A DNA stretch of 64,000 bases, from the NCBI GenBank assembly GCA_013180625.2, contig SNVD02002439.1:1-64000 (forward strand), given 5' to 3'. Shown piece by piece: positions 1 through 10,987 of this stretch. Position 1 is the first letter of the stretch, and the number at the start of each line of letters is the position of its first letter. This stretch comes from Boswellia sacra (taxonomy: Eukaryota; Streptophyta; Magnoliopsida; Sapindales; Burseraceae). Both the position numbers and the translations under genes were made by a program. Under the pieces are notes generated by a model. That model had not been told where the DNA came from and ran no database searches. It was given only the letters and a program-made list of their open reading frames with translations.

Positions 1-292
1 TTTGGTACACTGAATGGATTTATAAACCGTAAATTTCTCCAGAAATAGACTTCGAGAGCTTTCCAACGGTATATAATATGTCGTCGGGTTCATTGTATAT
101 CAATACAATTAAATCCGAGAAGATCACTAACTAGCAGAGGTGTAAATGAAGGGTTTTACTCCATTTTTGTGCAAGTTGCTCCAAAACTCCTACAAACATC
201 AAAAACACACAAATACATAAAAATACCAAGGAATATAGCAAAGAAACATGGACGAATTGTATTAAAAGTAATACATAAATAGACACCTATCA
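1..292 (-). repeat. 3' LTR, truncated by window edge (copy A)
   Basis: The sequence is near-identical to 1697-1987, 45237-45531 and 63295-63579. It ends at the LTR terminus CACCTATCA (TGATAGGTG on the coding strand of the element). Only the U3-side end of the LTR is inside the window. Confidence 0.85.
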
Positions 293-296
293 AATA

Positions 297-428
297 TATC
301 CCACATTCATAAGATTTTTGCATATCTCCTACAGCCATGTTTTCCACAAGAGAGGTTAGCTCAGAAAGTTGTTGTTCAATGTTCGGAGTGCTTACCTCAT
401 TTACTCTCCATTGGTACTTGTGGCTCAA
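297..428 (-). pseudogene. Gag remnant fused to 3' LTR
   Basis: The minus frame from 428 encodes about 44 residues including EQQLSELTSLVENMAVGD followed by ECGI. This resembles the stretch just before a CCHC zinc knuckle in Gag of non-chromoviral plant Gypsy elements. The frame then runs straight into the LTR start (TGATAGG at 292), so the rest of gag and all of pol have been deleted. It is open but truncated and not functional as Gag. Confidence 0.55.
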
Positions 429-551
429 ATCCGCTACTGAATTGATAGAAGTTTACTGTCATGTTGTCTAAACACAAACAAGCAGAAAAGAAAAACAAAG
501 AAAATATGAATCAAACAATGAAAAAAAAAATAAACAAATCGAATTAGGAAC

Positions 552-580
552 AATCAATCCCGGGGCACGGCGCAACAATT
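552..580 (-). other. Primer-binding-site-like sequence (copy A)
   Basis: Immediately inside the 5' LTR, the minus strand reads about AATTGTTGCGCCGTGCCC, then CGGGATTG. It resembles the tRNA-Asp-type PBS of Athila elements (TGGCGCCG...GGGGA) but is rearranged or mutated. Its position next to the LTR terminus is the main support. Confidence 0.45.
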
Positions 581-1987
581 TGACTGCGTTCGAAACTAGC
601 AAGTATACTAGTCGCACAAGTAATAAAGTGATGAGTGAGATATCGTTCCCACGAGGATTGATTCTAATTAAATTTGTTTTTTTTCAGCAACAATAAACTA
701 AATATGGGGGGTTTTGTTGAATGATTAATTAAACTGAAAACGAAGGCAAATAAAGAATAACACAACACAATATTAAATGAATTGAAAATTCAATGAGAGA
801 CACTTGGTTAAGGGTTCTTTCTCTGCCACAAGATATGAATTTGTGAATTAACATAGAATTGTAATCCAATTACAGCATGGAAGTTATCAATCGTAGATAA
901 CAACAAGCTCTGTTATCCCAATCTTTCCTTACTTTGTTGTTAAATAAAACAAGCTCTTTATTTAATCTCTATCCATTAAAAAACCTAGAACAAGCTCTCT
1001 AAGTTTAATTCAATGGAAGCATTACGATGAGAAAGATAGGTTGATCTAAGCAACAATCACACAAGTTCAGATTTTTTAACCTAGGTTGTATTTTCCAATT
1101 GCAATCTCTGATCACAATTTTGCTACTAATGATTGGAAATTCATGACAATTACGGATCAAGATTTCTATCTAGCAATAGACAACAACAGATTATATTTAG
1201 TTGGCCATTCCAAATACAATCAGTAAGCAATCATAAGCATTAGATATGGGAAAATACAAGCAATTCAATTAGAGAATTGGATAACAATTTCTTACACAAT
1301 CAACTCACAAAATCCATATCAAGGGCTTTGAAATCACCCTCAACCAATTCAGATTCAGTTACACATGTTTAAGAACGTGGTAAATACAATACAACATGGA
1401 GACATTTCAGAAAATGAAAGGGAAGGGAAAAACTTAGCAAATTTGATGTAATTCTCTTTGGATTGTAGTTCTTCCTTTCCAAGCTTCCTTTCTCCTTCAA
1501 GAACTCCAGGAGATGAAAGAATTCCAGAGCTGCAGCCTCCACCACGTTCTCCCCTCTTCAAGTTATCAAAATAAAAACCTAAAATGTGTTTAAATACTCT
1601 ACTACAGTAACCTGCTACAGTGTCCCGTATTATACATGCTACAGTGATTTGTGGAATTACATTTATATACTTCTAACACTGTTTTGATTACAACTTTTGG
1701 TACACTGAATGGATTTATAAACCGTAAATTTCTCCAGAAAATAGACTCGAGAGCTTTCCAACGGTATATAATATGTCATCGGGTTCATTGTATATCAATA
1801 CAATTAAATCCGAGAAGATGGTTGACTAGCAGAGGTGAAAATGAAGGGTTTTACTCCATTTTTGTGCAAGTTGCTCCAAAACTCCTACAAACATCAAAAC
1901 CACACAAAAACATAAAAATACCAAGGAATATAGCAAAGAAACATGGATGAATTGATATGAAAATGATATATAAATAGACACTTATCA
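581..1987 (-). repeat. 5' LTR (copy A)
   Basis: This LTR of about 1.4 kb is flanked by TGACTGCG and CTTATCA and matches 44152-45531 and 62173-63579 along its whole length. The block following the terminus (ACTAGCAAGTATACTAGTCG) is shared by all copies. The 5 bp to its right (TATCT) does not match the 5 bp to its left, as expected for an internal LTR boundary. Confidence 0.85.
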
Positions 1988-2664
1988 TATCTCATACTTT
2001 GAAATATAAAATTCACTTGATTAGATGTATATCAGGTTTCAGCAGCTAAACAGGCAATTCAATTTTAATCTCTCAAATTCCCTGAGGCTTCCATGACCCA
2101 GCCTTCCATAAGAATCACCGCTTGACTGCCGCATAAATCGTGAAATCTAAAAAGTTCCATGTTTAAGTGAACCGTTGATCTACTGATTCTGTCATGACTT
2201 GTCCTATCTGGTAGCAGGATCATGGAAAATAAAGTGTATTTCTTCTGTTTGGTATTAATTTGCATATCGTGGTAAATAATGTGCAGTTATTTAGAGAATC
2301 AGAGACCTAATGTGTGTGTGTGTGTATATATATACATTGTGTGTGCACGCGTTTAGTTCATGAGAGAATTGAAACAAGTATGAGAAATAATAAGAATTTA
2401 GTTGAAGTAATGAAACAAAACTTCAAGTGATTCTTTTTTCCCCCTTAGGTTTGGCACTTAGGTTTAAGGGTTTAGGGTTTAGGTTTCAGCGTTTAACATT
2501 TTCGACATCCAATAAGGGCAGTTAAGTTATCGTTGGAAAGCTCTCAACAACATGAATCAGATCTAACCCAACATAATATTTCAAAGCACAACTTTGTGTT
2601 ACTTATGCACCGATAAAATGAGTCCTCGTTCAGAATCAAGCTTTCTTCCATGAGCTAGGACACC
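1988..2664. other. Intergenic, no gene seen
   Basis: AT-rich DNA. It contains a (TG)n(TA)n microsatellite near 2310-2335 and a short telomere-like run of TTTAGGG units near 2464-2485. Nothing protein-coding is convincing here. Confidence 0.6.
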
Positions 2665-4751
2665 CTATTGGCTCATCTCAGATAAAAGTTTTTCAAGTGC
2701 TACAGATGCAAGAGGAATGTACAAGCAATCATGGCCATCAGAATGCCTACTGGTCTTTACCAACTCATGATCTCTGAATTGAGTTCAATGAGAGGTGAGA
2801 GTAACCAGGCTGCTCACCCGGAAACGCTCACGGCAGATCGTGTATAGATTATTGATTTGCATGCCTGGAAAGTACGAGTAAAGAGGAATATTTGTTATCC
2901 AAAAGGCAGAAGATAAAACGCCGAGCTACACATGCCAACTTGCCTTCTTCATCAGGATGAGACAGTTGATATTCATCCAGAATTTTGAATACACTTTGAG
3001 CATTAGGTGTCAAACATTGTAAAACTATCGCAGCCGTTTTGGCACTTTGAGTGGTACTACCATGCACAATAATCAAAGGAAAGAACATTCCTTCAACCTT
3101 GTATGGTGCAAAGGTAGGGACATGACGCCAGCACCAGTTGAATTGTGTATGAACCATCTTTTTGTCCCATACTACAAAAATAAAGGATATTAGGTTAAAA
3201 TTAAAATTCCATATAGAATATTGAAGGCACAATGCTACATATGTGCATTCCTCTGATGCGGACAATGATGTAGAAACAACTGTGGCAATGTACTGAAGCT
3301 AAACACTCAAGAGGAGAAGTTTGTTCTGTATCTGTTGACATTGCAGAGCATGAATCTAGGCCTGAACATTGCACTTACAAAAATTACCTATTTATAACTT
3401 TTATGAACCGAGTAAGATGGTAAGAATAAAACCAGGGTCTTCTAATTTCCATTGGGTTCTTATGCACTTAAAAAGTTATGTGCAGAATTCAGATAGCAAT
3501 TAACTAAAGCAGTGCAGACGATCAATGGATTGATGATAAGTTAAACATAACAGCATCTAGCCAAGAAATTATCAATTTGCAACTGATAACGGGAAAGTAT
3601 ACATACAAAGAGGTACTTTCACATGGTCAATAGAGGCAATTATGCGAATTTGAGAACAGGAGGCAATTCGCGCAAGATACTGTTGAGTTTCAGAGTCTCT
3701 TAACCCAGGACCATCAATGTTATGAATAAAACACATACAAAACAATCATTGTCCTTCACCTCTGAACCCATGCAAAAATGCAAGAAGATCATCTGTGGAT
3801 CAAGAACTAAGTGGTTATGAAGCTTTAGACAAATTCCTTGAGGGGTTCGTCGTTTGAATTTCAATTGATCCCATAATACTTTAGCTAAGGTTATCACAAC
3901 CTACATTTAAAATGTTAAAATTTATAGCTGCACACGACTGAAAAATAATAAGCTCTTTTCTTATTATTTAAAATCACTAACCATTCCTAACTTACAACAA
4001 TAATATTGTTGATAATAAAAATGATGATAAGATAAAAATTAAAACAAAAAACGAATTTAAAAAAAATACCAAAAGCACATTATATCTGTATAAGGATTGT
4101 AAATTATAGTGTGCTTCACATGTAACATCCTAGAGTAAAACATACATTATTTAATTCACTATAGCATGCTTAGACGTAAGGCACATCAATATCAGCTAGA
4201 CCACAAATGACATCCAATAAGAATTTACCTATTTAATATTAATTGACTGAAGAGAGCCATTAATTACAACCACGGAATATTCAGTTAAAGTTGTTGAAGC
4301 AAAATCTTCCATTAATGCCTTCTTAGAACCAGAGCCATACATTAGAAGGCCAAAGCCACACCTGCACCATTAAAAATAAAATAAAATATAAAATATAAAA
4401 AATTAAGAGACTAAAACACATTCTTGAACAGCGCAAGTTTTCAAGTACAGTCACACTGGGAAAACGATCGTGTTAATTGATCTCAAAGCACTCATATCTT
4501 CACCATGACTGTAAATTAAGTGGACATAAATTCACAAGCGAATCAAAATTATACAACTATAACTAGAAGTGTGTTGAAAATCCTTTAATATAATCTCAAT
4601 CTCTGTTCAACAGCTATTGCAAACACAGATGTATATCAAATGGAAATCATCTCTAATTTCACCCCATTTATAAGAGTTTGTTTTGAAAGCACAAAGAGCA
4701 TTCTCATACCGTAGCTCGAAAACCTACTCAGAATACAAGCTTTTGTAACTC

Positions 4752-4761
4752 TTCATTAGTG
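4752..4761. repeat. Target-site duplication of LINE, left copy
   Basis: TTCATTAGTG here is repeated exactly at 6937-6946, after the poly(A) of the LINE. Removing the insert restores a continuous ORC2 exon reading frame across the joint. Confidence 0.9.
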
Positions 4762-6936
4762 GGGTTTAAGGTTTAGGGTTTAAAAAATACTCTCTCAACT
4801 AGGTCGTCGGAGTTACTGTTCACTCTGGCCCGATCGATGATTCTGCCTTTGAGATTTACATATATTATAGATCGGAGTATCCTAAGAAATCTTTCCATCT
4901 TGACTCTCCTCAAAATCCAGCTAGAAATCGATCAAAATCACCAAAAACATAATCAGATTTCACTATTCATTCGCCGTCGATGAGCAAGTGAGATCTCACC
5001 TCTATCACCATGATGTTGATCTAGACACGATCTACAACTTTCCCTCCACCACCATCGCGAGATTCATTCTAGAAGCCCTCTATTTCCGCCACAAAAATTC
5101 GATCAAACCACTATTCACCACCGCTTATTTTCGACGAACGACAAGTGGTATCTCACCTCCACCACCATCTTATAGATCGGGTGTCGCTGATCAATTTTTC
5201 CTTCTTCACCATTGTCAGATTCCTTTCGCAACACACCCAAATCGCCAATTTCCAGTTCGGGTGGTACTATTCATCATCGTCTTTATTGTTCACCGCTGGC
5301 CGGTATTGGTCATCATTAGGACTAGATTATTTTTTGGATTATTCCAGTCATCTTAGATTTTTCGTTGATCTCCTGATTCCCAGCGGATTACCATTTTTAA
5401 GAGGCTGCGTCGATTTCGAAAACCCAACTTCGTTTCAGTGACTGGTTTGATTTTGTTCTCCATCTCTCTTGTGAGATTTTGATTGTGTTTGATTTGTGAT
5501 TTGATCAATGGACCCACCCAAGGCCAATCCTCCTGGTTCTTGGACCAACAAAATTAAGATCAATGATTCGAGCACTCACTGCAAATTTAACTTGGTTATT
5601 CCCAAGAAACCAGGTATAGTTCTTGAGATCCCAGATGAGATTGCCAATAAGAATGTGGGCGAATGGTGTAGATGTCTTGTGGGATTCTTCCCGGGATATG
5701 AGATGCCTTTTCATGCTATGCGTTTGATGGCCATGCATGCATGAAAATCTAGCGATCTAGAGGACGTCTGCTCTACAGACACTGGGTTTCTCATCTTCCG
5801 TTTTCAAACTAAGGATGAGGTTCATGCAATCATTGCTAGAGGTCCTTAGATGTTTAGAGGTAAAAACATTGTCTTACAGTTGTGGCAATCGCATTTGAAC
5901 TTTAAGGAGAACCAAAAGCTTTGGATCCCAGTTTGGATTCGTTTGCATGGCCTGTCGTTTCCTTTATGGTATCCAACATGGTTAGACAACCATTATCCTA
6001 CGACAAGATGACCTTTGATCTCTCCAGATTATCATATGCAAGGGTATGTGTTAATTTGAATGCAGAACACCCCCCAGTTAAGAACTTTGAGTTCAGATGC
6101 AAGCTTTCTCCTGAGACCATCAAAATTCAAGTTGAATATAAGTGAATACCAAAATACTGTCCCCTTTACCATACGTTTAGACACCATTGCCTGGAGCCAA
6201 TGAAGTCCAAGTAAGATAAGAACGAGGCAAATGCCTCTGATAGTGCCACTTTGAAAAAGGGCAAGGATGCGACAAGAGCCACTGATAGTTCCTCTTCAAA
6301 CAAAGGTAAGAAGAAGATAGGATCACCAACTGCTGCTCCTTTGACAAATTTTGTAGTGCAAGCAACTTCAAAAAATACAGCTCGGGTTGTAACTTCTAAG
6401 GCTATTTCAGATTTGGGTGCAGAGTCAGTCTCAGATTCTGATTCTCTATCTTCCATTACGACCGATCAGGGTAGGCTTTTAGGATCTATTCAGCATTCTA
6501 CCAATTGTGAGACATCTATTTCTTTAAGGTGGACAAACACAGGACAACCTCCTACGACTTCTCCCTATCTTTTTGAGCCTTTTAATAGGCTAAGTGATGA
6601 AGATCAATCTAATGGGCTTGACCATTTGCATTCGGACACCCCGGCTTCCCCTACAAAGAAAGGTTAAAATAAGAAAAACAAGAAGGGTAGAGGTTTGGCT
6701 TTGTTAGACTTGTCTTCCTTTTCTTTATGTTCGGACCATTTTGGTCACTATCATTTTTTCTTTTTAGGCCATTTCTGGTCCTTGAAATTTTAAGTTGTTA
6801 AGATCGTTTTGTGGTCTTTTCCTTGTTTTTCTTTTATTGGACTTTACGTCCTAGTTGTAATTCTTCGGGTATGCCCTCAGATCTCTGTACATTTTTTTGG
6901 ATTTATTACTCTTAACTTTTTCCAAAAAAAAAACTA
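4762..6936 (+). mobile_element. Short L1-type LINE, internally deleted
   Basis: The insert begins with GGGGTTTAAGG, carries one ORF1-like coding region, and ends in a run of ten A residues (6924-6933). A 10-bp TSD flanks it (4752-4761 and 6937-6946). At about 2.2 kb it is far shorter than a full plant L1: the endonuclease and reverse-transcriptase ORF2 is missing, with ORF1 sequence followed almost directly by 3' UTR-like sequence. It is therefore a non-autonomous derivative, mobilised in trans. Confidence 0.85.
5508..6667 (+). pseudogene. LINE ORF1, DUF4283 domain, broken
   Basis: The start at 5508 gives MDPPKANPPGSW, then a DUF4283-like region typical of plant L1 ORF1 RNA-binding proteins: GEWCRCLVGFFPGYEMPFHA, SSDLEDVCSTDTGF, FRGKNIVLQLWQ, IPVWIRLHGLSFPLW, YARVCVNLNAE. 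There is an in-frame TGA at 5742-5744, a TAG in the GP*MFRG segment, and a frameshift near 5970 that moves the rest into another frame. A further Ser/Lys-rich segment runs to 6667. No CCHC knuckle or endonuclease follows. The family is clear; the protein is not functional. Confidence 0.75.
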
Positions 6937-6946
6937 TTCATTAGTG
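6937..6946. repeat. Target-site duplication of LINE, right copy
   Basis: TTCATTAGTG, identical to 4752-4761 and directly after the LINE poly(A) tail. Confidence 0.9.
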
Positions 6947-7569
6947 AAGCAATCTCTTTCTCGTGCTAGAGTTCAATCTTGGATGTTGCTACACTTAGAT
7001 CCTGAGTAAGAAAGTCAAAAAAATAAAATAAAACATGTTATTTACAAAGCCAACACGTATTTGAAATGAAACTGACATGTTCAAATAGAGACATGTATTT
7101 GAAATGAAACTGAACTATTCATCAATGAGGTCAAAATCAGATAGCATATGAGTCGATTTCTTCCTAAAGGCTGCCAAGTCTTTTGCCAGGAAATAGTTTC
7201 TTGAGAACCCGAATTCATCTTCTTCTCCGTCATTGAGTTCCATCATTCTCCAATAAAGAAAGTATAAAACCCAATTTGATTAAGACTAACCAAATCTAAT
7301 GAAAGAGGAGCATGTCAGAGTATAGAAGACTACAAAGCCCTATATTTTTCCCCAAATTTCATGAAATGCGGGTGCTAAATGGAACCAATACAACTGCCAT
7401 TCATCCACTCCTTGTGTTACACCAATAATAAATGAAACCAATACAACTACCATTCACCCGTTCCTTAGGTGCTTGCCAATTGACTATCATTATGAATCAA
7501 AACATACAAACATATTAAATGGAATAAAATACAAACAAGAAGCATAAAGATTGAGAAGTACACTAGGTT

Positions 7570-7898
7570 AAAAAGAAGTATGAAGGCAAAAAACTATATG
7601 GGGATAGTGCATAATTAGATTCCTTGTAACCCATTCTCATATAGAGGGAATTGAGAGCTTTGAGAGCCATGGAATCAATATAATTCTCCTATAACAAAAT
7701 AACAATTCGTCCCATACTTGTTTCTTCCTTATAATAACTAAGTGAATTTGCTAATAGTGCTTCAGCAAAAAAGTAAACCCACTGGAAAAAAGGTGCACTA
7801 GAGGTCATACATTTGAATAGCAATTCAGCACGACCACAAGGATCAGTGTCAAACTCATTATCAGAACTTCTTGTGAAAAGTCCACTCTCAAATAACAA
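7570..7898 (-). other. Unidentified coding-like fragment between two pseudogenes
   Basis: The minus strand from 7898 is open for 69 codons and contains ELLFKCMTSSAPFFQWVYFF. A second short stretch in another frame, just downstream, reads NYIDSMALKALNSLYMRM. Residue composition looks protein-like, and orientation agrees with the ORC2 and cytochrome c1 copies on either side. I do not recognise the family. It may be another exon remnant or chance. Confidence 0.3.
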
Positions 7899-8069
7899 TG
7901 TAAATACATATCTAGTATAAAAAAGAAAAAAATAGTTGTAAACTACTTAAAAGATAAGGATTAGAGGAGTATGAAACCATGATAATAACCTTTAATTGTG
8001 CATAGAATGTTTTTGTCTTCATTTTAAGATATTATGAAGCTCAACAGGATAAGAATTTACCAGTTTTCT

Positions 8070-9431
8070 CTCTTCCATTTCTGGCTCGGCAGTCCATCAC
8101 AAAAATGTCAGAAGATCTTTCCCCATCTGCGCCAAAATGGCAAATAGAATATGGGAATCCACTTTTTCTTAAGAGATCTACAATATCAAGTAAAATAATG
8201 ATTACATGTGCTTCTGTTGCCGGGGTACCATCTTCATACTCAACAACGACATCATTGAGCGTTTTGGGCACAGTTATTGCCCTTCAGGAAAGTAAGAATT
8301 ATAGCAAAGCCCTTCTCAAATCTACGACCATAATTCCAGGATTGCACAAGATGCATCACATTAAAAACCTTACAACCAAAGAGTAATAGGATTGTGTAAT
8401 GTTGAAAATGATAAACATCCACTTTGGAAAGTACTTTTTAAAATTTGAGATTCCACAGATGATGCTTCTTATTTTCGGCAGAGATTTAGTAACAATGGCT
8501 CTACAATTGTTAGCATCCATGGTGGCACTTTCTGAGCATTTACATATACACAATTTTGTCTCATACTAAGTGTAAGTTCGCTGTTGATCTTTGACCAAGT
8601 TATTAACATTTTTCCTTCATTTTAGAGTTCAAAAATTTCTTTTCATTTTGTTTTCCTCAATGGCCGAAGTCAAGAAGCCAAAATCACAAGATATCTTAGT
8701 GTGACAAACCACTTTTATTTCCTCAAGAAATTTCAAGCAGCTAGAGAATCTCAAGTAATCTATTGTCAGCAACGTTATTATTTATTTGAAAATTTGAAAG
8801 ATATCATCAATTTGCAGAAACTATAGGAATTCTATTAAATAGGTAATATTGTTTACTAAGTTAACTAACTTTATAAAAATTTATATTATATTCTTTCTTT
8901 ATTGCCAAACTGCATGTAATTAACAAAGTAGAACATACCAAGACACCAGCTAGATGATCATGATCACCAGTTAGAAGAGCAAACACATAGTCTTGACCAT
9001 TATACGGGCCTGAAAGCCTTGGAAGTTAGAAACTGTAGGGACATAGTTGTTCATTTATAGTCATAAATTGGAAAACGGTGTAGGGACATAGTTGTTCATT
9101 TATAGTCATAAATTGGAAAACGGTAAATACCATTTTGATAAGAATTAAATAGGGAGGATATGCCCCTTTATATACATACTACCTACTTTCATGGCTCAAG
9201 AAAACGATCACTTAGCTTGCCAGGTCTTGCAAACATCTCATCCTCATCACTAAGCACATCTACCACTTCAATTTCTGTTGCCATAGCCTTGGTCCCATAT
9301 TCGGTGTATGCCACACTCACAAGATCACAACATGAAATCAAAGACATGGAGTGGCAAGATGCACAAACTTGCTCGTAGACTTGGTAACCCTCCGAATCTT
9401 GCTCATTTATGGTTAGCAAAATATTGATCAA
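8070..9431 (-). pseudogene. CYC1: Mitochondrial cytochrome c1 pseudogene
   Basis: Cytochrome c1 is the haem-bearing subunit of respiratory complex III. Minus-strand blocks in protein order: 9400-9189 has GYQVYEQVCASCHSMSLIS (the CXXCH haem-attachment motif), then AMATEIEVVD and FARPGKLSDRF; about 9170-9130 has GAYPP; about 9010-8940 has NGQDYVFALLTG; about 8330-8200 has GLCYNSYFPEG, then PKTLNDVVVEYEDGTPATEA; about 8110-8070 has AEPEMEERKL. It is dead: a deletion and stop after KLSDRF, a frameshift between the GLCYNSYFPEG and PKTLND segments, and an in-frame TGA just before AEPEMEE. The C-terminal membrane anchor exon was not found. Spacing between blocks implies retained introns. Confidence 0.85.
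9035..9124. repeat. Perfect 2 x 45-bp tandem duplication
   Basis: The unit starting GTAGGGACATAGTTGTTCAT occurs at 9035 and again at 9080 without mismatch. It lies in an intron-like part of the cytochrome c1 pseudogene. Its perfection points to a recent event. Confidence 0.9.
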
Positions 9432-9439
9432 ATAAACAT

Positions 9440-10215
9440 TAGTACATCACAATTCAGAACACTATAATCAGGTGATAGAGACAATATAAAAAAAAAAATA
9501 TTTTCTTTAGGAAACAAAGACACATGGTAAAGATACAATGGAAAACGAAATCCTGCCAACATCTACTCGACCCCAACAACTGCATTAAGATATTGTCAAA
9601 AGAATAATAACCTATTCCTTGCCTTCAATTCTCGCAAAAGCATTGATACATCATTTCATTCTAGTGCTGAAAGCCAACAGAAATAGAGAGGTCTCCAACA
9701 TTATCCCAATCCTAGAAATTAAACCTATTAAATAATAAAACAAACAATCAACTTACGAGGCATGGTCATGAACTAAGAATTCTTTCATGATGGCATGGAC
9801 AGATTGGGCACTCCAGGCCATGTTCTGCTTTGTCAACATAAGCTACAATGGCAAAACTCAAAAGTCCTAACCAGCCCCTAGTAACGCAAGCATTCTAAAC
9901 GAGTTCATGCCACTAGATCCAAGCCTCTCTTAATCCCACATCCCAAATGGGTTGGATAGAGTCGAAATATTCTGCAAATCATATTATAGAAAGAATACTA
10001 GTCCCCCATCATCAATCCAGCCTCATTTTGAATTCCACTCTAACAACACATTGAATCATAATGCAATAGGCTATGAATTAAAAGGAATGAATACAAATCC
10101 TATAGATCTTCCAAAAAAATTGGTCGAAAGTAATAAATATCATGGAAGGTAAACTAACTTGTGAGAGTTGAGTTGCGACGACCCTCTTTCTTCTAGAATC
10201 TCAATTTTCCTTCAC
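9440..10215. other. Intergenic, no gene seen
   Basis: AT-rich sequence with only short chance reading frames; nothing recognisable. Confidence 0.6.
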
Positions 10216-10223
10216 GTCTCCAA
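10216..10223. repeat. Target-site duplication of hAT-type element, left
   Basis: GTCTCCAA, repeated exactly at 10684-10691. Confidence 0.85.
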
Positions 10224-10683
10224 TAGGGATTGTAAAAAAACCTGGGTAATCCGGGTACCCGGATTTTTCCCGGACAATCCGGGTGAAGAAAACCCGAATT
10301 TTGCGGGAAAAAAAATCCGGGTGCGGGGATTTAAAAAAAAAAAAGTCCGGGTGCGGTATTGCCAATAAACCCCGCATCCACACCCGCACCCACATAAATC
10401 AAAGTATTTATGAAAAAAATTAAGAAAAAAGTGGAAAAAAATCCGGGGAAATCCGGGTTTTTTCCGGGTGAAGAAAAAAGTGGGAAAAAAATTGGGGAAA
10501 CTCGAGTTTTTTTCTGGGTGCGGTGCAGGTGCGGTATGCACAATCTCAAAACCCGCAAATACCCACACCCGAAAAAACTCGAAAAAATCCGGGGATTTTT
10601 CAGGGACTGGGGAGGGAATTTTAAATCCGGTGCGGGTGCAGAAACGCAAAACCCGCACCCACACCCGGATTTTGCCATCCCTA
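10224..10683. mobile_element. Non-autonomous hAT-type element, GC-rich (460 bp)
   Basis: The ends are imperfect inverted repeats: TAGGGATTGTAAAA on the left, and on the right the complement TAGGGATGGCAAAA. An exact 8-bp TSD (GTCTCCAA) flanks it; 8-bp TSDs with a TAGGGATGG-type end are hallmarks of hAT elements. The interior is a patchwork of CCGGGT/ACCCGG and A-runs with strong self-complementarity. No transposase is encoded; frames across it on both strands are low-complexity by-products. Confidence 0.85.
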
Positions 10684-10691
10684 GTCTCCAA
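10684..10691. repeat. Target-site duplication of hAT-type element, right
   Basis: GTCTCCAA, matching 10216-10223. Confidence 0.85.
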
Positions 10692-10867
10692 TCTAATTCG
10701 TTCGGCAAGTAATATGTGAGAAAATTGATAGTTGATGAGGAGAAATTGATTACTATGGCTCTAAGGCTTTTGCTTTGTGTCAAGATGAGATGATAGCAAT
10801 GAGAGACATGATCCAAGAGTCGACGATAAGCCATCGCTAGAGGTTACAAAGATAATAGCGTAAGGAA

Positions 10868-10876
10868 AACTATTTA
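10868..10876. repeat. 9-bp target-site duplication of MULE, left
   Basis: AACTATTTA, repeated exactly at 19394-19402. Confidence 0.92.
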
Positions 10877-10987
10877 AGGAAAATTGAAAAAATGGACACA
10901 ATTAGGGGCCCTTGATAAAATTTGGACACATCCTGAAAAATTTTCATGCCATAGACACTTTGTGGACAAAAAGAATAAAATACCCTT
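10877..10987 (+). repeat. Left terminal inverted repeat of MULE
   Basis: It starts AGGAAAATTGAAAAAATGGA and pairs over about 110 bp with the complement of 19283-19393. Shared blocks include CACAATTAGGGGCC, ATGCCATAGACACTTTGTGG and a final CCCTTA. Confidence 0.9.

Larger units (their letters stand above)
1..1987 (-). mobile_element. Internally deleted Athila-like LTR retrotransposon (copy A)
   Basis: Read on the minus strand, this is a 5' LTR (1987 to 581), a primer-binding-like stretch, a leader, a gag scrap and then the start of the 3' LTR (292 to the window edge). Only 288 bp of internal sequence remain, so almost all of gag and all of pol are gone. The LTRs match those at 44152-45531 and 62173-63579 almost throughout. 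No TSD can be tested because the left end lies outside the window. The lineage is inferred from the pol fragment of the sister copy at 49772-50194. Confidence 0.8.
2665..7262 (-). pseudogene. ORC2: Origin recognition complex subunit 2 (ORC2) pseudogene, split by a LINE
   Basis: ORC2 is a subunit of the six-protein complex that marks replication origins. Exon remnants in gene order are: about 7262-7114 (EFGFSRNYFLAKD, then KKSTHMLSDFDLIDE); 7001-6947 plus 4761-4710 (one exon, HEKEIAS / LMKSYKSLYSE, interrupted by the LINE); 4361-4229 ([20 protein letters not shown]); 3900-3607 (VVITLAKVLWDQLK ... [18 protein letters not shown]); 3171 to about 2947 ([12 protein letters not shown] ... QLSHPDEEG); and about 2863-2665 (RERFRVSS ... 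HDCLYIPL, stop). Splice sites can still be seen at most junctions. It is dead: in-frame stops lie in four exons (for example IEL*HEK, YSE*VFE, INIK*, TSH*TQF), there are at least two frameshifts in the 3900-3607 exon, and the LINE interrupts it. Introns are retained, so it is a decayed genomic copy and not a processed pseudogene. Confidence 0.88.

Noticed and set aside
2460..2490. Interstitial telomere
   Set aside because: Only a few imperfect TTTAGGG units; such short runs are common and also occur at the LINE start (4762-4785).
5145..5441. Separate small gene upstream of the LINE ORF1
   Set aside because: It lies in the LINE 5' UTR, has no family match, and another overlapping frame is just as open.
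10212..10834. Long overlapping reading frames on both strands rich in Phe, Pro, Gly and Cys
   Set aside because: They come from the CCGGGT/poly-A composition of the hAT-type mini-element and resemble no protein family.
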